Shown piece by piece: positions 42,315 through 51,141 of a DNA stretch of 64,000 nt. The notes below the pieces were generated by a model. The model did no database searches. It saw only the letters and a list, made by a program, of their open reading frames with translations, and had not been told where the DNA came from. Position 1 is the first letter of the stretch. Every line of letters begins with the position of its first letter. The position numbers and the translations under genes were made by a program. This DNA comes from UBA9659 sp965208605 (GTDB taxonomy: Bacteria > Pseudomonadota > Gammaproteobacteria > Pseudomonadales > Azotimanducaceae): contig OZ242345.1 of the NCBI GenBank assembly GCA_965208605.1, positions 1,488,001-1,552,000 of the forward strand, in the 5' to 3' direction.

Positions 42315-43874
42315 TCACGTAATCAAAGGTTCCCCCTCCGGCACAAATTGCTCACGCAGACTTCTTTTTAATACCTTGCCGGTTGCATTTCTCGGCAATA
42401 CATCAATGAATTCTACGCTCTGAGGGATTTTGAATTTCGCCAGATGTTTGAGACAGTGCGCAATCACCGTTGCTTCATCCAATGTGGCGTTGGGTTTTAA
42501 TACAATAATCGCTTTACCTGTTTCCCCCCAGCGAGCATCAGGTACACCAATAATCGCCGCCTCGGCAACTTCTGGTAATTCATAGAGCGCATTTTCAATC
42601 TCGGCCGGATACACATTTTCACCTCCAGAGATGTACATATCCTTCCAGCGATCAACAATGAAAATAAATCCATCTTCGTCAAAACGGGCAGCGTCTCCAG
42701 TCATGAGCCAACCGTCCACAAAAGACTTTTCCGTTGCTTCGGGATTGTTCCAATAGCCGGGGGTAATGTTAGGACCTCGTATCAGCAGTTCACCAACCTT
42801 TCCCCAGGGCAATTCTTTGCCATCATCGTCCACAATTTTGATTTCCGTATGCAAGAGTGCTTTGCCTGCTGAGCCTATCTTCCGCATGGCATCTTCTGCA
42901 TCTAATGCGGTCCCGCCGGGGCTGGTTTCCGTCATCCCCCAACCCTGTATCAATGGCACGCCGCGCTCATTCCACGCCTGCATAATCGCCTCGGCACAGG
43001 GCGCACCGCCGACCCCGGCAGCTTGTAGGCGGCTAAAATCGGTCTGTTCAAAGTCGGGATGCTGCATCATAAATTGATAGGGCGCGGGGACCGCAAAGAA
43101 GTGCGTTACACCTATTTCAGGGTCACCGATAATTTGCAAGGCTTTGCCCGGGTTAAACTCTCTCGTCAACAGAATTTCACCACCTGCATGCAAAATCGGA
43201 TTGGCATAGCAATTCAGCCCGCCAGTGTGGAATAAAGGCAGCACCACAAGTTGTACTGTGTCAGTACCGATAGCGGCGGGTATGCCCAGGTTAACGGCAT
43301 TATAGAAATTCATCCCAAAGGTAATCATGGCACCCTTGGGATGACCGGTAGTGCCCGAGGTGTACATGATCATGGCGATGTCGTCATGCGTGCAGACCGC
43401 GGGGGCATACTCGGCGGTTGCCTGTTGCACCGCATCGGCATAGGCGGTTGCCTGAGAAGTTGGTGCTAGACCGGCATCGGTGTTTTCCAGCCCTAGTTTG
43501 ATGCCACAATGGGACATTAACTCCGTGGCTTCCTTGGCAAAGAGTGAATCGTAAATCAATACATCTGGTGTGGAATCATTGAGGATGTATTCAAGTTCAC
43601 TCACTGTCAGCCGCCAATTAAGTGGCAGGCAGATAGCACCAATCTTGGCGCAACCAAATTCTATTTCAAAAAATTGCGGACGATTCTGCATGAGGGTCGC
43701 TACCCTGGCCCCTCTTTTGACCTTATTGGCTTGCAAATAAGACGCCAACCTTGCAGCTCGGTCGTCAAGTTCTCCGTAGGTGGTTGCCAAGCCAGTGTCC
43801 AGGTCAACAATTGCTTTTTTGTTCGGCCTGATGCGCGCATGGTAGGCAGTCCAATCGTAATATTTCACATCCAT
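42315..43874 (-). CDS. Acyl-CoA synthetase (AMP-forming)
   Basis: The 519-residue ligase has MIMYTSGTTGHPKGAMI, QGWGMTETSPGG, WLMTGDAARFDEDGFIFIVD followed by RWKDMYISGGENVYPAEIE, and the C-terminal lysine motif RNATGKVLKRSLREQ. It activates a carboxylic acid, most likely a fatty or aromatic acid, to its CoA ester. I chose ATG 43874 (MDVKYYDW), which has GAGGA at suitable spacing; the ATG 15 bases upstream contains that ribosome site. Confidence 0.9.
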   Translation of the reverse strand: MDVKYYDWTAYHARIRPNKKAIVDLDTGLATTYGELDDRAARLASYLQANKVKRGARVATLMQNRPQFFEIEFGCAKIGAICLPLNWRLTVSELEYILNDSTPDVLIYDSLFAKEATELMSHCGIKLGLENTDAGLAPTSQATAYADAVQQATAEYAPAVCTHDDIAMIMYTSGTTGHPKGAMITFGMNFYNAVNLGIPAAIGTDTVQLVVLPLFHTGGLNCYANPILHAGGEILLTREFNPGKALQIIGDPEIGVTHFFAVPAPYQFMMQHPDFEQTDFSRLQAAGVGGAPCAEAIMQAWNERGVPLIQGWGMTETSPGGTALDAEDAMRKIGSAGKALLHTEIKIVDDDGKELPWGKVGELLIRGPNITPGYWNNPEATEKSFVDGWLMTGDAARFDEDGFIFIVDRWKDMYISGGENVYPAEIENALYELPEVAEAAIIGVPDARWGETGKAIIVLKPNATLDEATVIAHCLKHLAKFKIPQSVEFIDVLPRNATGKVLKRSLREQFVPEGEPLIT

Positions 43875-43937
43875 ATTCTTTGTCCTCATTAACTCATTAT
43901 GCAGGGTGTGCCAAGTGGCTGAGGGGAAACTATACTT

Positions 43938-44222
43938 GTGTCATGGGAAATGGGGCAACCTATTATTTATAGCCTGATGAGCAGCCGGTCCAAGAGACTA
44001 TTGATAGTACCTGCGTTCAATGCCGCTAGGCTAGCAAACTACTCCAACACCGAGCGCGCCACTGCACCTGCTGCTGCTACTGCTACTGCACCTGCTACTA
44101 CTGTTACTGTCGGTAATACACTGAAGATCCATTGTAAAGCGGCAAGAGCAGTTGACAAGACTTGCCAGAAGTTCAACACTATCCACCGTCTCCTTGGCAC
44201 TACACCTGATAACGACACTTAA
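43938..44222 (+). CDS. Doubtful 94-residue frame with Ala/Thr/Pro repeat
   Basis: A frame from GTG 43938, with GAGGGGA ten bases upstream, gives a 94-residue product with an Ala/Thr/Pro-rich centre. That centre comes from 12-nt-period repeats (44064-44111). No family is recognised. The in-frame period matches other genes in this window, the only hint that it is translated. The rest of the gap 43875-44282 shows nothing else. Confidence 0.25.
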   Translation: MSWEMGQPIIYSLMSSRSKRLLIVPAFNAARLANYSNTERATAPAAATATAPATTVTVGNTLKIHCKAARAVDKTCQKFNTIHRLLGTTPDNDT

Positions 44223-44282
44223 TAACTGCGGCAGTTGATCTCGCCCATTTATATACAATGAGGGCTCTTACAGCTACTACTC

Positions 44283-44621
44283 ATGCCAAAACTTCCTATC
44301 TATAAAGTGGTTTTCCTTAATCTGGGGCAGATTTATGAAATCTATGCCCGCCAGATATACCAGTCTGACCTTTATGGTTTTATTGAAGTGGAGCAACTGG
44401 TGTTTGGCGAAAGGTCCGGGGTGCTGGTTGACCCCGTGGAGGAAAAGCTCAAAACCGAATTTGAAGGGGTGAAACGAAGCTACATCCCCATGCATGCCGT
44501 GGTGAGAATAGATGAGGTGTCCAAGGAAGGTGTGGCGACCATCACCGAAGCCAAAGGGGAAAGTAATGTGTCTCCCTTCCCCATGCCCGCATTTACACCA
44601 AAAGGTGGCCAAACAGACTAG
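44283..44621 (+). CDS. DUF1820 family protein
   Basis: The 112-residue protein has the DUF1820 pattern: IYKVVFLNLGQIYEIYARQI, GFIEVEQLVFGERSGVLVDP, EEKLKTEFEGVKRSYIPMHA and VVRIDEV. It is a small conserved cytoplasmic protein found mainly in gammaproteobacteria. Its role is unknown. Confidence 0.9.
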   Translation: MPKLPIYKVVFLNLGQIYEIYARQIYQSDLYGFIEVEQLVFGERSGVLVDPVEEKLKTEFEGVKRSYIPMHAVVRIDEVSKEGVATITEAKGESNVSPFPMPAFTPKGGQTD

Positions 44622-44653
44622 TGTTTCTGGTCTGGCATCACGACTGAATACCC

Positions 44654-45583
44654 ATGCATCAACCGACACGAATTATTAAAGATGATTGCTTAGGGTGGTT
44701 GCGCAATACGCGAGTAGCAACAGAAGAAGAAATCAATCTGACCTTTTTTGACCCGCCTTTTAATCAGGGGCGGTTTTATCGTCAGCATGACGATAATCAA
44801 GAACATAATTCATATTGGGAATGGATTACTAATGTCTTGTCCGCCTTGTGTGTAAAAACACAACCAGGCGGCGCGGTGTATTTTATGCACCGTGAGAAAA
44901 ACACAGAGTTTGTTTTGACAGCATTGCGACAAGCCGGCTGGACCTTCCAAAATCTTATCGTTTGGAAGAAGATGGCATCAGCGGTGCCCTGCAGAAATAG
45001 GTTTGGCAAGCACTATCAAATCATTGTCTTAGCGACCAAGGGTGCACAGCCGAGGGTGTTCCATAAATTGCGAATTGACCCACCACTCATGGCACATCAA
45101 AAGCACGATCGTAAGGCCGGAGTTTATGTCACTGATGTGTGGGATGACATTCGTGAATTAACTTCAGGGTATTTCGCTGGTAAGGAACCCATGAGAACCT
45201 CTGAGGGAGAAAGATTTCATAAGCAACAATCACCCATTGCGCTACTGTTGAGAATCATTTTATCCTCATCCAATCAAGGTGATACGGTGTTTGATCCATT
45301 TGCTGGCACCGGCACGACTCTGGTAGTCGCTAAACAACTGAAACGAAAAGCCATAGGCGTGGAAATTGACCCGCAAAATATCCAGCGCATCAAAGAAAGA
45401 ATAAAGAAATTACGCGCCCCAGACCAGGTGGAGAAGTATTTTCACTATTATCGCCACACCCAAAACGTTGATGCGGTTTGGGGCAAATCAGCTGCAAGCC
45501 TCTTCTCAGAATCTGCAGACTGCCATCTAAAACACCATTATCACTCAACCTTATCCCATAAAACCTCAGCGAGGACTCTATGA
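44654..45583 (+). CDS. DNA methyltransferase, beta-class (DPPF)
   Basis: The 309-residue protein has catalytic motif IV TFFDPPFNQGRFYRQ near residue 30 and the AdoMet motif FDPFAGTGTTLVVAKQL near 213-229, the order of beta-class amino-methyltransferases. It would methylate adenine N6 or cytosine N4 in DNA. No restriction enzyme is adjacent. Its stop overlaps the start of a metabolic alcohol dehydrogenase by four bases (ATGA), so it appears to be an orphan, housekeeping-type methylase embedded in a metabolic operon. Confidence 0.9.
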   Translation: MHQPTRIIKDDCLGWLRNTRVATEEEINLTFFDPPFNQGRFYRQHDDNQEHNSYWEWITNVLSALCVKTQPGGAVYFMHREKNTEFVLTALRQAGWTFQNLIVWKKMASAVPCRNRFGKHYQIIVLATKGAQPRVFHKLRIDPPLMAHQKHDRKAGVYVTDVWDDIRELTSGYFAGKEPMRTSEGERFHKQQSPIALLLRIILSSSNQGDTVFDPFAGTGTTLVVAKQLKRKAIGVEIDPQNIQRIKERIKKLRAPDQVEKYFHYYRHTQNVDAVWGKSAASLFSESADCHLKHHYHSTLSHKTSARTL

Positions 45584-46665
45584 AAGCCGCCGTATTGCGA
45601 GAAATCAACAAACCGCTTGAAATTGAAGATGTGCAGATATCAAAACCCGGGCCTAGGGAAGTGCTAGTGAGACCCATGGCAGCGGGTGTCTGCCGTAGCG
45701 ACCTGCACTTTATGGACGGTTCCTATCCCTATATGTTGCCTACCATTTTGGGGCATGAAAGCGCCGGCATCGTAGAAGAGGTCGGGGCCGATGTGTCCTA
45801 TGTGAAAAAGGGCGACCATGTCATTACCTGCTTGTCTGCTTTTTGTGGACATTGCGACAAGTGTCTCACTGGGCATCTATCTCTTTGCCAGAGTCCGGAA
45901 GTTTCTCGGGGCGAGGAGGAGCAACCTCGTCTCCATCAAAATGAACAACAAATACATCAATTTTTAAATCTATCTTCCTTTGCAGAACTCATGCTTATTC
46001 ACGAACATGCATTGGTGAAAATTCGTGAAGATATGCCTTTTGACCGGGCGGCACTTATCGGTTGTTCCACCACGACAGGTGTAGGTGCTGTATTCCATAC
46101 TGCAGGCGTTGAGCCGGGTTCCAAGGTAGCTGTGATTGGCTGTGGTGGCGTAGGCTTGGCGGCGGTCAATGGTGCTGCCATTGCTGGCGCCGGGCAAATC
46201 ATTGCTGTTGATATGGTGTCTTCTAAACTTGAAATTGCGCGCGCCCTTGGTGCTACTCACATTGTCAATGCCAGCAATGTTGATGCGGTTGGTGAAGTCA
46301 AAGAACTGACCCAGGGCGGTTGCGACTATACCTTTGAGGCTATAGGTCTCAAGGCGACGACTGAGCAGGCATTTCAAATGCTCGCGCATGGGGGCACGGC
46401 AACCGTCATTGGCATGATTCCCATAGGCACCCAGATAGAAATCCACGGGGTGGAGTTTCTCTATGAGAAGAAAATTCAAGGCTCCAACATGGGTTCTAAC
46501 CGCTTTCGGGTGGACATGCCGCGATTTGTAGATTTTTATATGTCTGGCAAACTCTTGCTTGACCAGATCATATCCAGACACATCGCATTGAACGATGTGA
46601 ATGAAGCACTAGCAGCACTAAAAACGGGTGAGGAAACGCGGCATGTCATCATGTTTGATCAATAG
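45580..46665 (+). CDS. Zinc-dependent alcohol dehydrogenase
   Basis: The 361-residue MDR-type enzyme has catalytic-zinc residues (VCRSDLHF, GHESAG), structural-zinc cysteines (CGHCDKCLTGHLSLC) and the NAD motif GCGGVGLAAVNGA. The coenzyme-binding acidic residue follows (AVDM), suggesting NAD preference. The substrate is unknown; family members act on alcohols or glutathione adducts. It is translationally coupled to the upstream methyltransferase. Confidence 0.9.
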   Translation: MKAAVLREINKPLEIEDVQISKPGPREVLVRPMAAGVCRSDLHFMDGSYPYMLPTILGHESAGIVEEVGADVSYVKKGDHVITCLSAFCGHCDKCLTGHLSLCQSPEVSRGEEEQPRLHQNEQQIHQFLNLSSFAELMLIHEHALVKIREDMPFDRAALIGCSTTTGVGAVFHTAGVEPGSKVAVIGCGGVGLAAVNGAAIAGAGQIIAVDMVSSKLEIARALGATHIVNASNVDAVGEVKELTQGGCDYTFEAIGLKATTEQAFQMLAHGGTATVIGMIPIGTQIEIHGVEFLYEKKIQGSNMGSNRFRVDMPRFVDFYMSGKLLLDQIISRHIALNDVNEALAALKTGEETRHVIMFDQ

Positions 46666-46697
46666 CAGGTCTGCTACTCGAACGCGGTGCCGACCAC

Positions 46698-46732
46698 CCC
46701 GTCATTCTCGTCACCTCAGTCGTCACAGCCGA
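46698..46732. repeat. Dispersed palindromic repeat, half copy
   Basis: CCCGTCATTCTCGTCACCTC followed by AGTCGTCACAGCC matches the left half of the long hairpin at 37496-37570 read on the other strand. The right half is missing or degenerate. Confidence 0.7.
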
Positions 46733-46775
46733 ACCCCGTCAAGTACCTGATGCTCGGTTGTCAATGGACTAGCCC

Positions 46776-47924
46776 ATGAATACCTATTTTGATCGACGTT
46801 ATCCAGACGTTGCTGATCTCAGAAAGAAAGCCAAAAAACGCATGCCCGGGTTTGCCTTTGATTATCTTGAAGGGGGCTGTAATCAGGAATATGGCATTCT
46901 GAGAAATCGCCAAGCCCTGGCCGAGATACAACTCAAACAACGACAATTACGCCCCAGGGTCACCCCCTCCCTCGCTTGTGAACTACTGGGTCGGCCTTAC
47001 AGCGCACCCTTTGGTATAGCACCGGTGGGATTGCAAGGTCTCATGTGGCCCCGGGCACCGGAAATCCTGGCGCGTGCCGCAACCGACCTCAACATACCCT
47101 ATATGTTGAGCACCGTGTCATCTAGTAGCCTTGAGCGGGTTGCGGAAGTGTCTGAGGGGCATGCCTGGTTCCAACTTTATAATCCAACCGACAATGATAT
47201 TCGCGATGATCTGTTTCGTCGTTTGGAGGCTGCCAGATATGAGGTCTTGGTGGTCACAGTTGATGTGCCGACCTTTGGCTTTCGTCCAAGAGACATACGT
47301 AACGGCTTGTCAATGCCACCGCGCATGACGATAAAAAATATTTGCCAAATGCTTTCCAAACCACGATGGCTGCTCGAAACCGCCTTGGCAGGCAAGCCAC
47401 AACTACAAACATTGTTGCCTTACATGCCGGCTAATAAACCCAACACTGGTCTCGCTGCCTTTATGGACAAATCGCTCATGGGTCCCGTTGATGCGGACGG
47501 TTTGAAAGGAATTCGTGACCGCTGGCAAGGGAAATTAGTGATCAAAGGTCTGTTGAGCACAGAGGATGCCGAAGAGGCGGTTGCCATAGGTGCTGATGCG
47601 ATTGTGGTGTCCAACCACGGCGCGCGCCAAATTGATGTGGGGGAGGCAACCGTTGCACCCTTGCTACGCATTGCCAAGCAGGTGGGCGACCGTACTGAGG
47701 TGTATATGGACAGCGGCGTTAGAACTGGACCCGACATTGCTTGCGCCATCGCATCTGGTGCAGATTGTGTGTTCCTGGGGCGGGCATTTGTTTATGGGGT
47801 CGGGGCTCTGGGCAAGCAAGGTGGTATACACACGATCAATTCTCTAAAAATGCAGTTGGGGCAAGTCCTGGCGCAGTTGCGTTGTGAAACACCCGCTGAG
47901 CTTGCTCAGTGTCTGGCTGATTGA
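46776..47924 (+). CDS. FMN-dependent alpha-hydroxyacid oxidase/dehydrogenase
   Basis: The 382-residue protein is a (beta/alpha)8 enzyme of the lactate dehydrogenase/glycolate oxidase family. Marks are FDYLEGGC, PFGIAPVGLQGLMWP, WFQLYNP, VVTVDVPTFGFRPRDIRNG, VIKG, the catalytic VSNHGARQ and DSGVRTGPDI. It oxidises an L-2-hydroxy acid to the keto acid with FMN. The electron acceptor, oxygen or the respiratory chain, cannot be deduced. Confidence 0.92.
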   Translation: MNTYFDRRYPDVADLRKKAKKRMPGFAFDYLEGGCNQEYGILRNRQALAEIQLKQRQLRPRVTPSLACELLGRPYSAPFGIAPVGLQGLMWPRAPEILARAATDLNIPYMLSTVSSSSLERVAEVSEGHAWFQLYNPTDNDIRDDLFRRLEAARYEVLVVTVDVPTFGFRPRDIRNGLSMPPRMTIKNICQMLSKPRWLLETALAGKPQLQTLLPYMPANKPNTGLAAFMDKSLMGPVDADGLKGIRDRWQGKLVIKGLLSTEDAEEAVAIGADAIVVSNHGARQIDVGEATVAPLLRIAKQVGDRTEVYMDSGVRTGPDIACAIASGADCVFLGRAFVYGVGALGKQGGIHTINSLKMQLGQVLAQLRCETPAELAQCLAD

Positions 47925-47998
47925 TCTAATCTCTGTAATGTGTGCCGATGATAGACATTATTAAAAGCGGCGAAAAATAAAACTGTCTTGAGGATAAT

Positions 47999-48451
47999 TT
48001 AAAATTCTTTTTCATATTTTTTTGTCATTATATCAAAAATAACCTCGTGTTTCTCAAAAAGTTCATTTGTATACTGCTCGATTTCATCACTATTCTTTTT
48101 GACAAATATTTCATGGATACATGTGTTTCTATCAGATTTGAATTTTTCCAATTGCTTAAATTCATCCGTAGAAATTGCTCCCAAGAGGTAAAGATCATTA
48201 ATTGCGTTGTCAATTCCATATCTGTGGCTTCGTTTGCCTCGTAGCGCACTAAGATCTTCTTTCTTTTCCAGCAAGACCCTTCCAAATTCTGCTAATACCC
48301 CCTCAAGCACGGTGGCAAGCATTAAAAACGCTTCAAAGCTTCGTGATTTATTCTTCTCTTCGTCAACATACAAACTGTAGTGTTTCGCCCTGTTATATAG
48401 TTTTCCGATTTCCGCAGTAGAAATCCTCCTGGCCTGACGGTGTTTAGGCAT
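47999..48451 (-). CDS. HEPN-like protein with RX4H motif
   Basis: The 150-residue protein is all-helical in appearance. It carries an Arg-x4-His motif (R108-N-T-C-I-H113), the HEPN ribonuclease signature, in a helix after a central helix pair (FEAFLMLATVLEGVLAEFGR, YGIDNAINDLYLLGAI). Domain assignment is by motif only, so DUF4145-like non-catalytic HEPN is possible. The gene is AT-rich compared with its neighbours and lies three bases after a GIY-YIG gene, suggesting a two-gene unit acquired by transfer. Confidence 0.6.
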   Translation of the reverse strand: MPKHRQARRISTAEIGKLYNRAKHYSLYVDEEKNKSRSFEAFLMLATVLEGVLAEFGRVLLEKKEDLSALRGKRSHRYGIDNAINDLYLLGAISTDEFKQLEKFKSDRNTCIHEIFVKKNSDEIEQYTNELFEKHEVIFDIMTKKYEKEF

Positions 48452-48454
48452 GTG

Positions 48455-48742
48455 TTATTTTTGCCTGGTACCTGGCAGTATGTATCTCATTATTTCCTGA
48501 TCCTCCAGTTGGTCGACATCCTCTTTTCTTGCTGTCGTTATATATTGAAATTTTGTGCCTCGCAGAAAGCGCCCTCGGTGCTCGTAAATTCTTTCGCCCA
48601 TCTGCCCGCATCTTGCCGTGCCGATATAAAGGATTTTCCCTTGGGCATTCTTGATTCGATAAACTCCGGGCTTATCTCCGGGAACTTTTTCGATGTTTTC
48701 TCGAGTGATGACTTTTGTATTACTGAATCGTTTTGTGGGCAT
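48455..48742 (-). CDS. Small GIY-YIG nuclease-domain protein
   Basis: The 95-residue protein is a single GIY-YIG domain: GVY (26-28), YIG (39-41), then ERIYEH with Arg51, and acidic residues near 79-83 (LEDQE) as metal ligand. Unlike UvrC or homing enzymes it has no other domain. It would cut or bind nucleic acid. The HEPN-like gene follows three bases later on the same strand. Confidence 0.75.
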   Translation of the reverse strand: MPTKRFSNTKVITRENIEKVPGDKPGVYRIKNAQGKILYIGTARCGQMGERIYEHRGRFLRGTKFQYITTARKEDVDQLEDQEIMRYILPGTRQK

Positions 48743-48887
48743 GGTAGTGTTAAAAATAGTGAGTGATTTGGGGCTTTGATTATAGCGATGTTTGCTTTCC
48801 TGTCAACGCGACGTGCAAATTGATACCTCTATACTTCCGCTAAAATAGTGCTGCTATTCGGTTGACAGTTCACTCCAAGAAGCCATT

Positions 48888-49082
48888 TTACTTCACGCAG
48901 AATTTGTTAGTTGTGAGAGGGTACTCGGGAGTGGGGGGTTGAGGCTGTCCTTCTTCTTTTTGAAATGTTGGCAACTTATACAGCTCGCTCAGTTCCACAT
49001 ACTGCTGATATTGCTTTTTGACCACTTCCAATGTTTCCAGATAATCGTCCGAGACTTGATTTTTTTCAGTGTTTTTAGACAT
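48888..49082 (-). CDS. Small hydrophilic protein of 64 residues
   Basis: The product starts MSKNTEKNQVSDDYLETLEV, continues as a charged, probably coiled-coil helix (VVKKQYQQYVELSELYKL), and has a Pro/Gln-rich segment before the end (EEGQPQPPTPEYP). An ATG nine bases upstream is also possible. It lies 42 bases after a crotonase gene on the same strand. No family recognised. Confidence 0.5.
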   Translation of the reverse strand: MSKNTEKNQVSDDYLETLEVVKKQYQQYVELSELYKLPTFQKEEGQPQPPTPEYPLTTNKFCVK

Positions 49083-49124
49083 GCCTATCATCCCCTTTGT
49101 GAAAGATATTATGATTTTTTCAAG

Positions 49125-49928
49125 TCAATTACCCTTGAACTCCGGCTCACGACTTTCAAAAAATGCCTGCATGCCTTCGGTGCGATCTTCTGTATCGGCG
49201 GTCAACAGGTTTTGGTCGGCATCCATGTGCATGATGGCATCATCACCTGCTGTGCTGACTGCATTGATGCTCTGTTTAATCATTTGTATCACGGCGGGTG
49301 GTCGGGCGGCATATTTTCCCGCCAGGGCGAGGGTCGCGCTTTCAAGTGTCGTCATCGGTACTAGGTCGTCAAGAAATCCCCATTCTTTTAATGTTTCGGC
49401 GGCTTCCTTCTCCCCAAGCATAATCATTCGTTTTGCTCTGGCAGGGCCAATCAATTTGACGCAGAGGGAAAGAGAATGCCACATCAGATTCATGCCTAGC
49501 TTGACTTCGGGATAACCGCAAAAGCAACCCTCAGCACCAATGCGGAAGTCGCAGGCCGTGGTGATGCATGCACCACCGCCGAGCGCGGCACCCTGAATGG
49601 AAGCGATAGTGACTTGATGGATCTCGGTGATTGCGCGGATCATTCTGCCGCCAAGGCGGGCATCCCGGCGGCGCATCACCAGGTTGGGTACGGGTTCCCG
49701 TGGCGGTTGTTTCAGATCCACACCGGCGCTGAAATGCTTGCCCGCGCCCTTGAATATGACCACCCGGGTCTGTTCATCATGCAAGAAGGCGCGTGCCGCG
49801 TCTTCAATCTCTTCCATGATAAGAAGGTTAAGCGCATTCAAGGCCTCAGGGCGATTGAGCGTCAGAGTCGCAATCGGACCTTGTTTTTCAATCAGAAGGT
49901 GTTGGTAGGGCATGGTTATGTTTGTCAT
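49125..49928 (-). CDS. Enoyl-CoA hydratase/isomerase family protein
   Basis: The 267-residue crotonase has the oxyanion-hole motifs FSAGVDLKQPP and IQGAALGGGACITTACDFRI, followed by PEVKLGMNLMWHS. The second catalytic Glu of classic hydratases would lie at PEVKLG, present here, while the first (GGGCEL in hydratases) is replaced by GGGACI. Exact activity is therefore uncertain. ATG 49928 or 49913 is the likely start. Confidence 0.85.
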   Translation of the reverse strand: MTNITMPYQHLLIEKQGPIATLTLNRPEALNALNLLIMEEIEDAARAFLHDEQTRVVIFKGAGKHFSAGVDLKQPPREPVPNLVMRRRDARLGGRMIRAITEIHQVTIASIQGAALGGGACITTACDFRIGAEGCFCGYPEVKLGMNLMWHSLSLCVKLIGPARAKRMIMLGEKEAAETLKEWGFLDDLVPMTTLESATLALAGKYAARPPAVIQMIKQSINAVSTAGDDAIMHMDADQNLLTADTEDRTEGMQAFFESREPEFKGN

Positions 49929-49962
49929 TAATACGGCTTGTATATGATTTGTATACCGCTTG

Positions 49963-51141
49963 TCACTGCGCTGCAGCCTCATCTTTGAACATATCATCCA
50001 TAGTCTTGTTTAACTCATTGAACACATGCTCAGTGATTACAAATTGCCACTTTTTGAGATGCTTTTGCTGCTCTAATAAATCTTCTAATACATCGTCTGC
50101 GGTGTTTTCCGGGTCGCTTTTTACAACATCTGTTATAGCACTAGTATCTATCTGCACATGCAACAGAAATTGCTCATCCAGGCGCCGGGTTCTTGCTTCA
50201 ATGATTGCTCCAGAATCAGTCTCTACCCTGGCAAGGCCGTACTTTGACCACTGCTTCGGCGCATAGGGGGAGACATCTTCAAAGCGCAGGTTGACCAAAA
50301 TTCTGGCGAGACTGGAGACGATGGTCGGGTATTTTAATTCTCGATCTGGCGGCGGGTTAAGCAGAGTCAGTTCACCCCGAGCAGCACCTGCAACCTGGGC
50401 ACCGCCATGGTCATCACTCTGGACACCACCCTGGTCACCAATCTGGTCACCACCTTGGGCATCAATCTGGTCACCACCTTGGTCATCAATCTGATCATCA
50501 ACCTGGGCACCAGGAATGTCACCGCGAGTTGCTGCAAGTTGCACCCTGGCTTCCCGAATCATTTCAACCCCAAGAACCCGTTCTGCATCCAGGTTGATGG
50601 CAATGGGATCAATCCAATCCAGGGGATTAACGGAGGCATTAAAAGTCCTATTAACCAACCAGACCTGGGCCTCCCCTGGGTATCGGATGAAGGTCCCCAC
50701 CTGAGCCGAGGATTCTATGCCTTTGATAAAGATGAACTGCTCGTCCCCTGCTTGGATGTCAATTTGGATGCCGACTTCATCCGCGGCACCATCTGCCGCC
50801 AAACCAAGTCTCGGATGAAATGATGCCTTGGAGGTTTTCTGTTCGCTCAGCCTTGCCTCAGCCACCGCGTCAAGCAATTCAATAAGAGCGGTGATATCAA
50901 CCGGATAGCCTGACTTTTCTGCCAGGTTCCAGCCTTGTTCACCCATGACGATACTGAGCTGCTCGTCTTCCTGACCTAGCCGAGTAACAAGCACCCGGTT
51001 AACTGCCTCCCTTGCCGCCGCCAACCCAGGCAAGAGAGGCTTGGCGTCATCCTCATCTTGCAGCCCACCAAGGGGTAAGATTTGGGACAGTAGTAGCAAC
51101 GCCAGCATGCCCACTAGCAACAGTATCAGGTACCGATTCAT
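49963..51141 (-). CDS. DUF4340 protein of a Gld-type ABC system
   Basis: The 392-residue protein has an N-terminal membrane anchor (4-25) and a periplasmic DUF4340 domain (QGWNLAEKSGYPVDITALIE, RYPGEAQVWLVN, YPTIVSSLARILVNLRFEDV). These proteins accompany GldG-like ABC components. A striking insertion of about 40 residues (Asp/Gln/Gly, four-residue period) near 211-250 comes from a ten-copy 12-nt array. Its start overlaps the GldG-like gene stop by four bases. Confidence 0.82.
   Translation of the reverse strand: MNRYLILLLVGMLALLLLSQILPLGGLQDEDDAKPLLPGLAAAREAVNRVLVTRLGQEDEQLSIVMGEQGWNLAEKSGYPVDITALIELLDAVAEARLSEQKTSKASFHPRLGLAADGAADEVGIQIDIQAGDEQFIFIKGIESSAQVGTFIRYPGEAQVWLVNRTFNASVNPLDWIDPIAINLDAERVLGVEMIREARVQLAATRGDIPGAQVDDQIDDQGGDQIDAQGGDQIGDQGGVQSDDHGGAQVAGAARGELTLLNPPPDRELKYPTIVSSLARILVNLRFEDVSPYAPKQWSKYGLARVETDSGAIIEARTRRLDEQFLLHVQIDTSAITDVVKSDPENTADDVLEDLLEQQKHLKKWQFVITEHVFNELNKTMDDMFKDEAAAQ
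50392..50511 (-). repeat. Ten-copy 12-nt tandem array inside DUF4340 gene
   Basis: Ten contiguous 12-base units fill 50392-50511. On the plus strand the first and last units are both AACCTGGGCACC, and inner units such as AATCTGGTCACC and ACCTTGGTCATC differ by a few bases. The reading frame is preserved, giving a four-residue protein repeat of the QGGD or QIDD type. Confidence 0.93.

Noticed and set aside
44654..48742. Restriction-modification or defence island joining the methyltransferase with the HEPN/GIY-YIG pair
   Set aside because: Two ordinary metabolic genes (alcohol dehydrogenase and hydroxyacid oxidase) separate them, the strands differ, and base composition differs.
50392..50511. 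CRISPR-like array
   Set aside because: The units are contiguous 12-mers with no spacers, and they are translated in frame within a DUF4340 gene; no cas genes are near.
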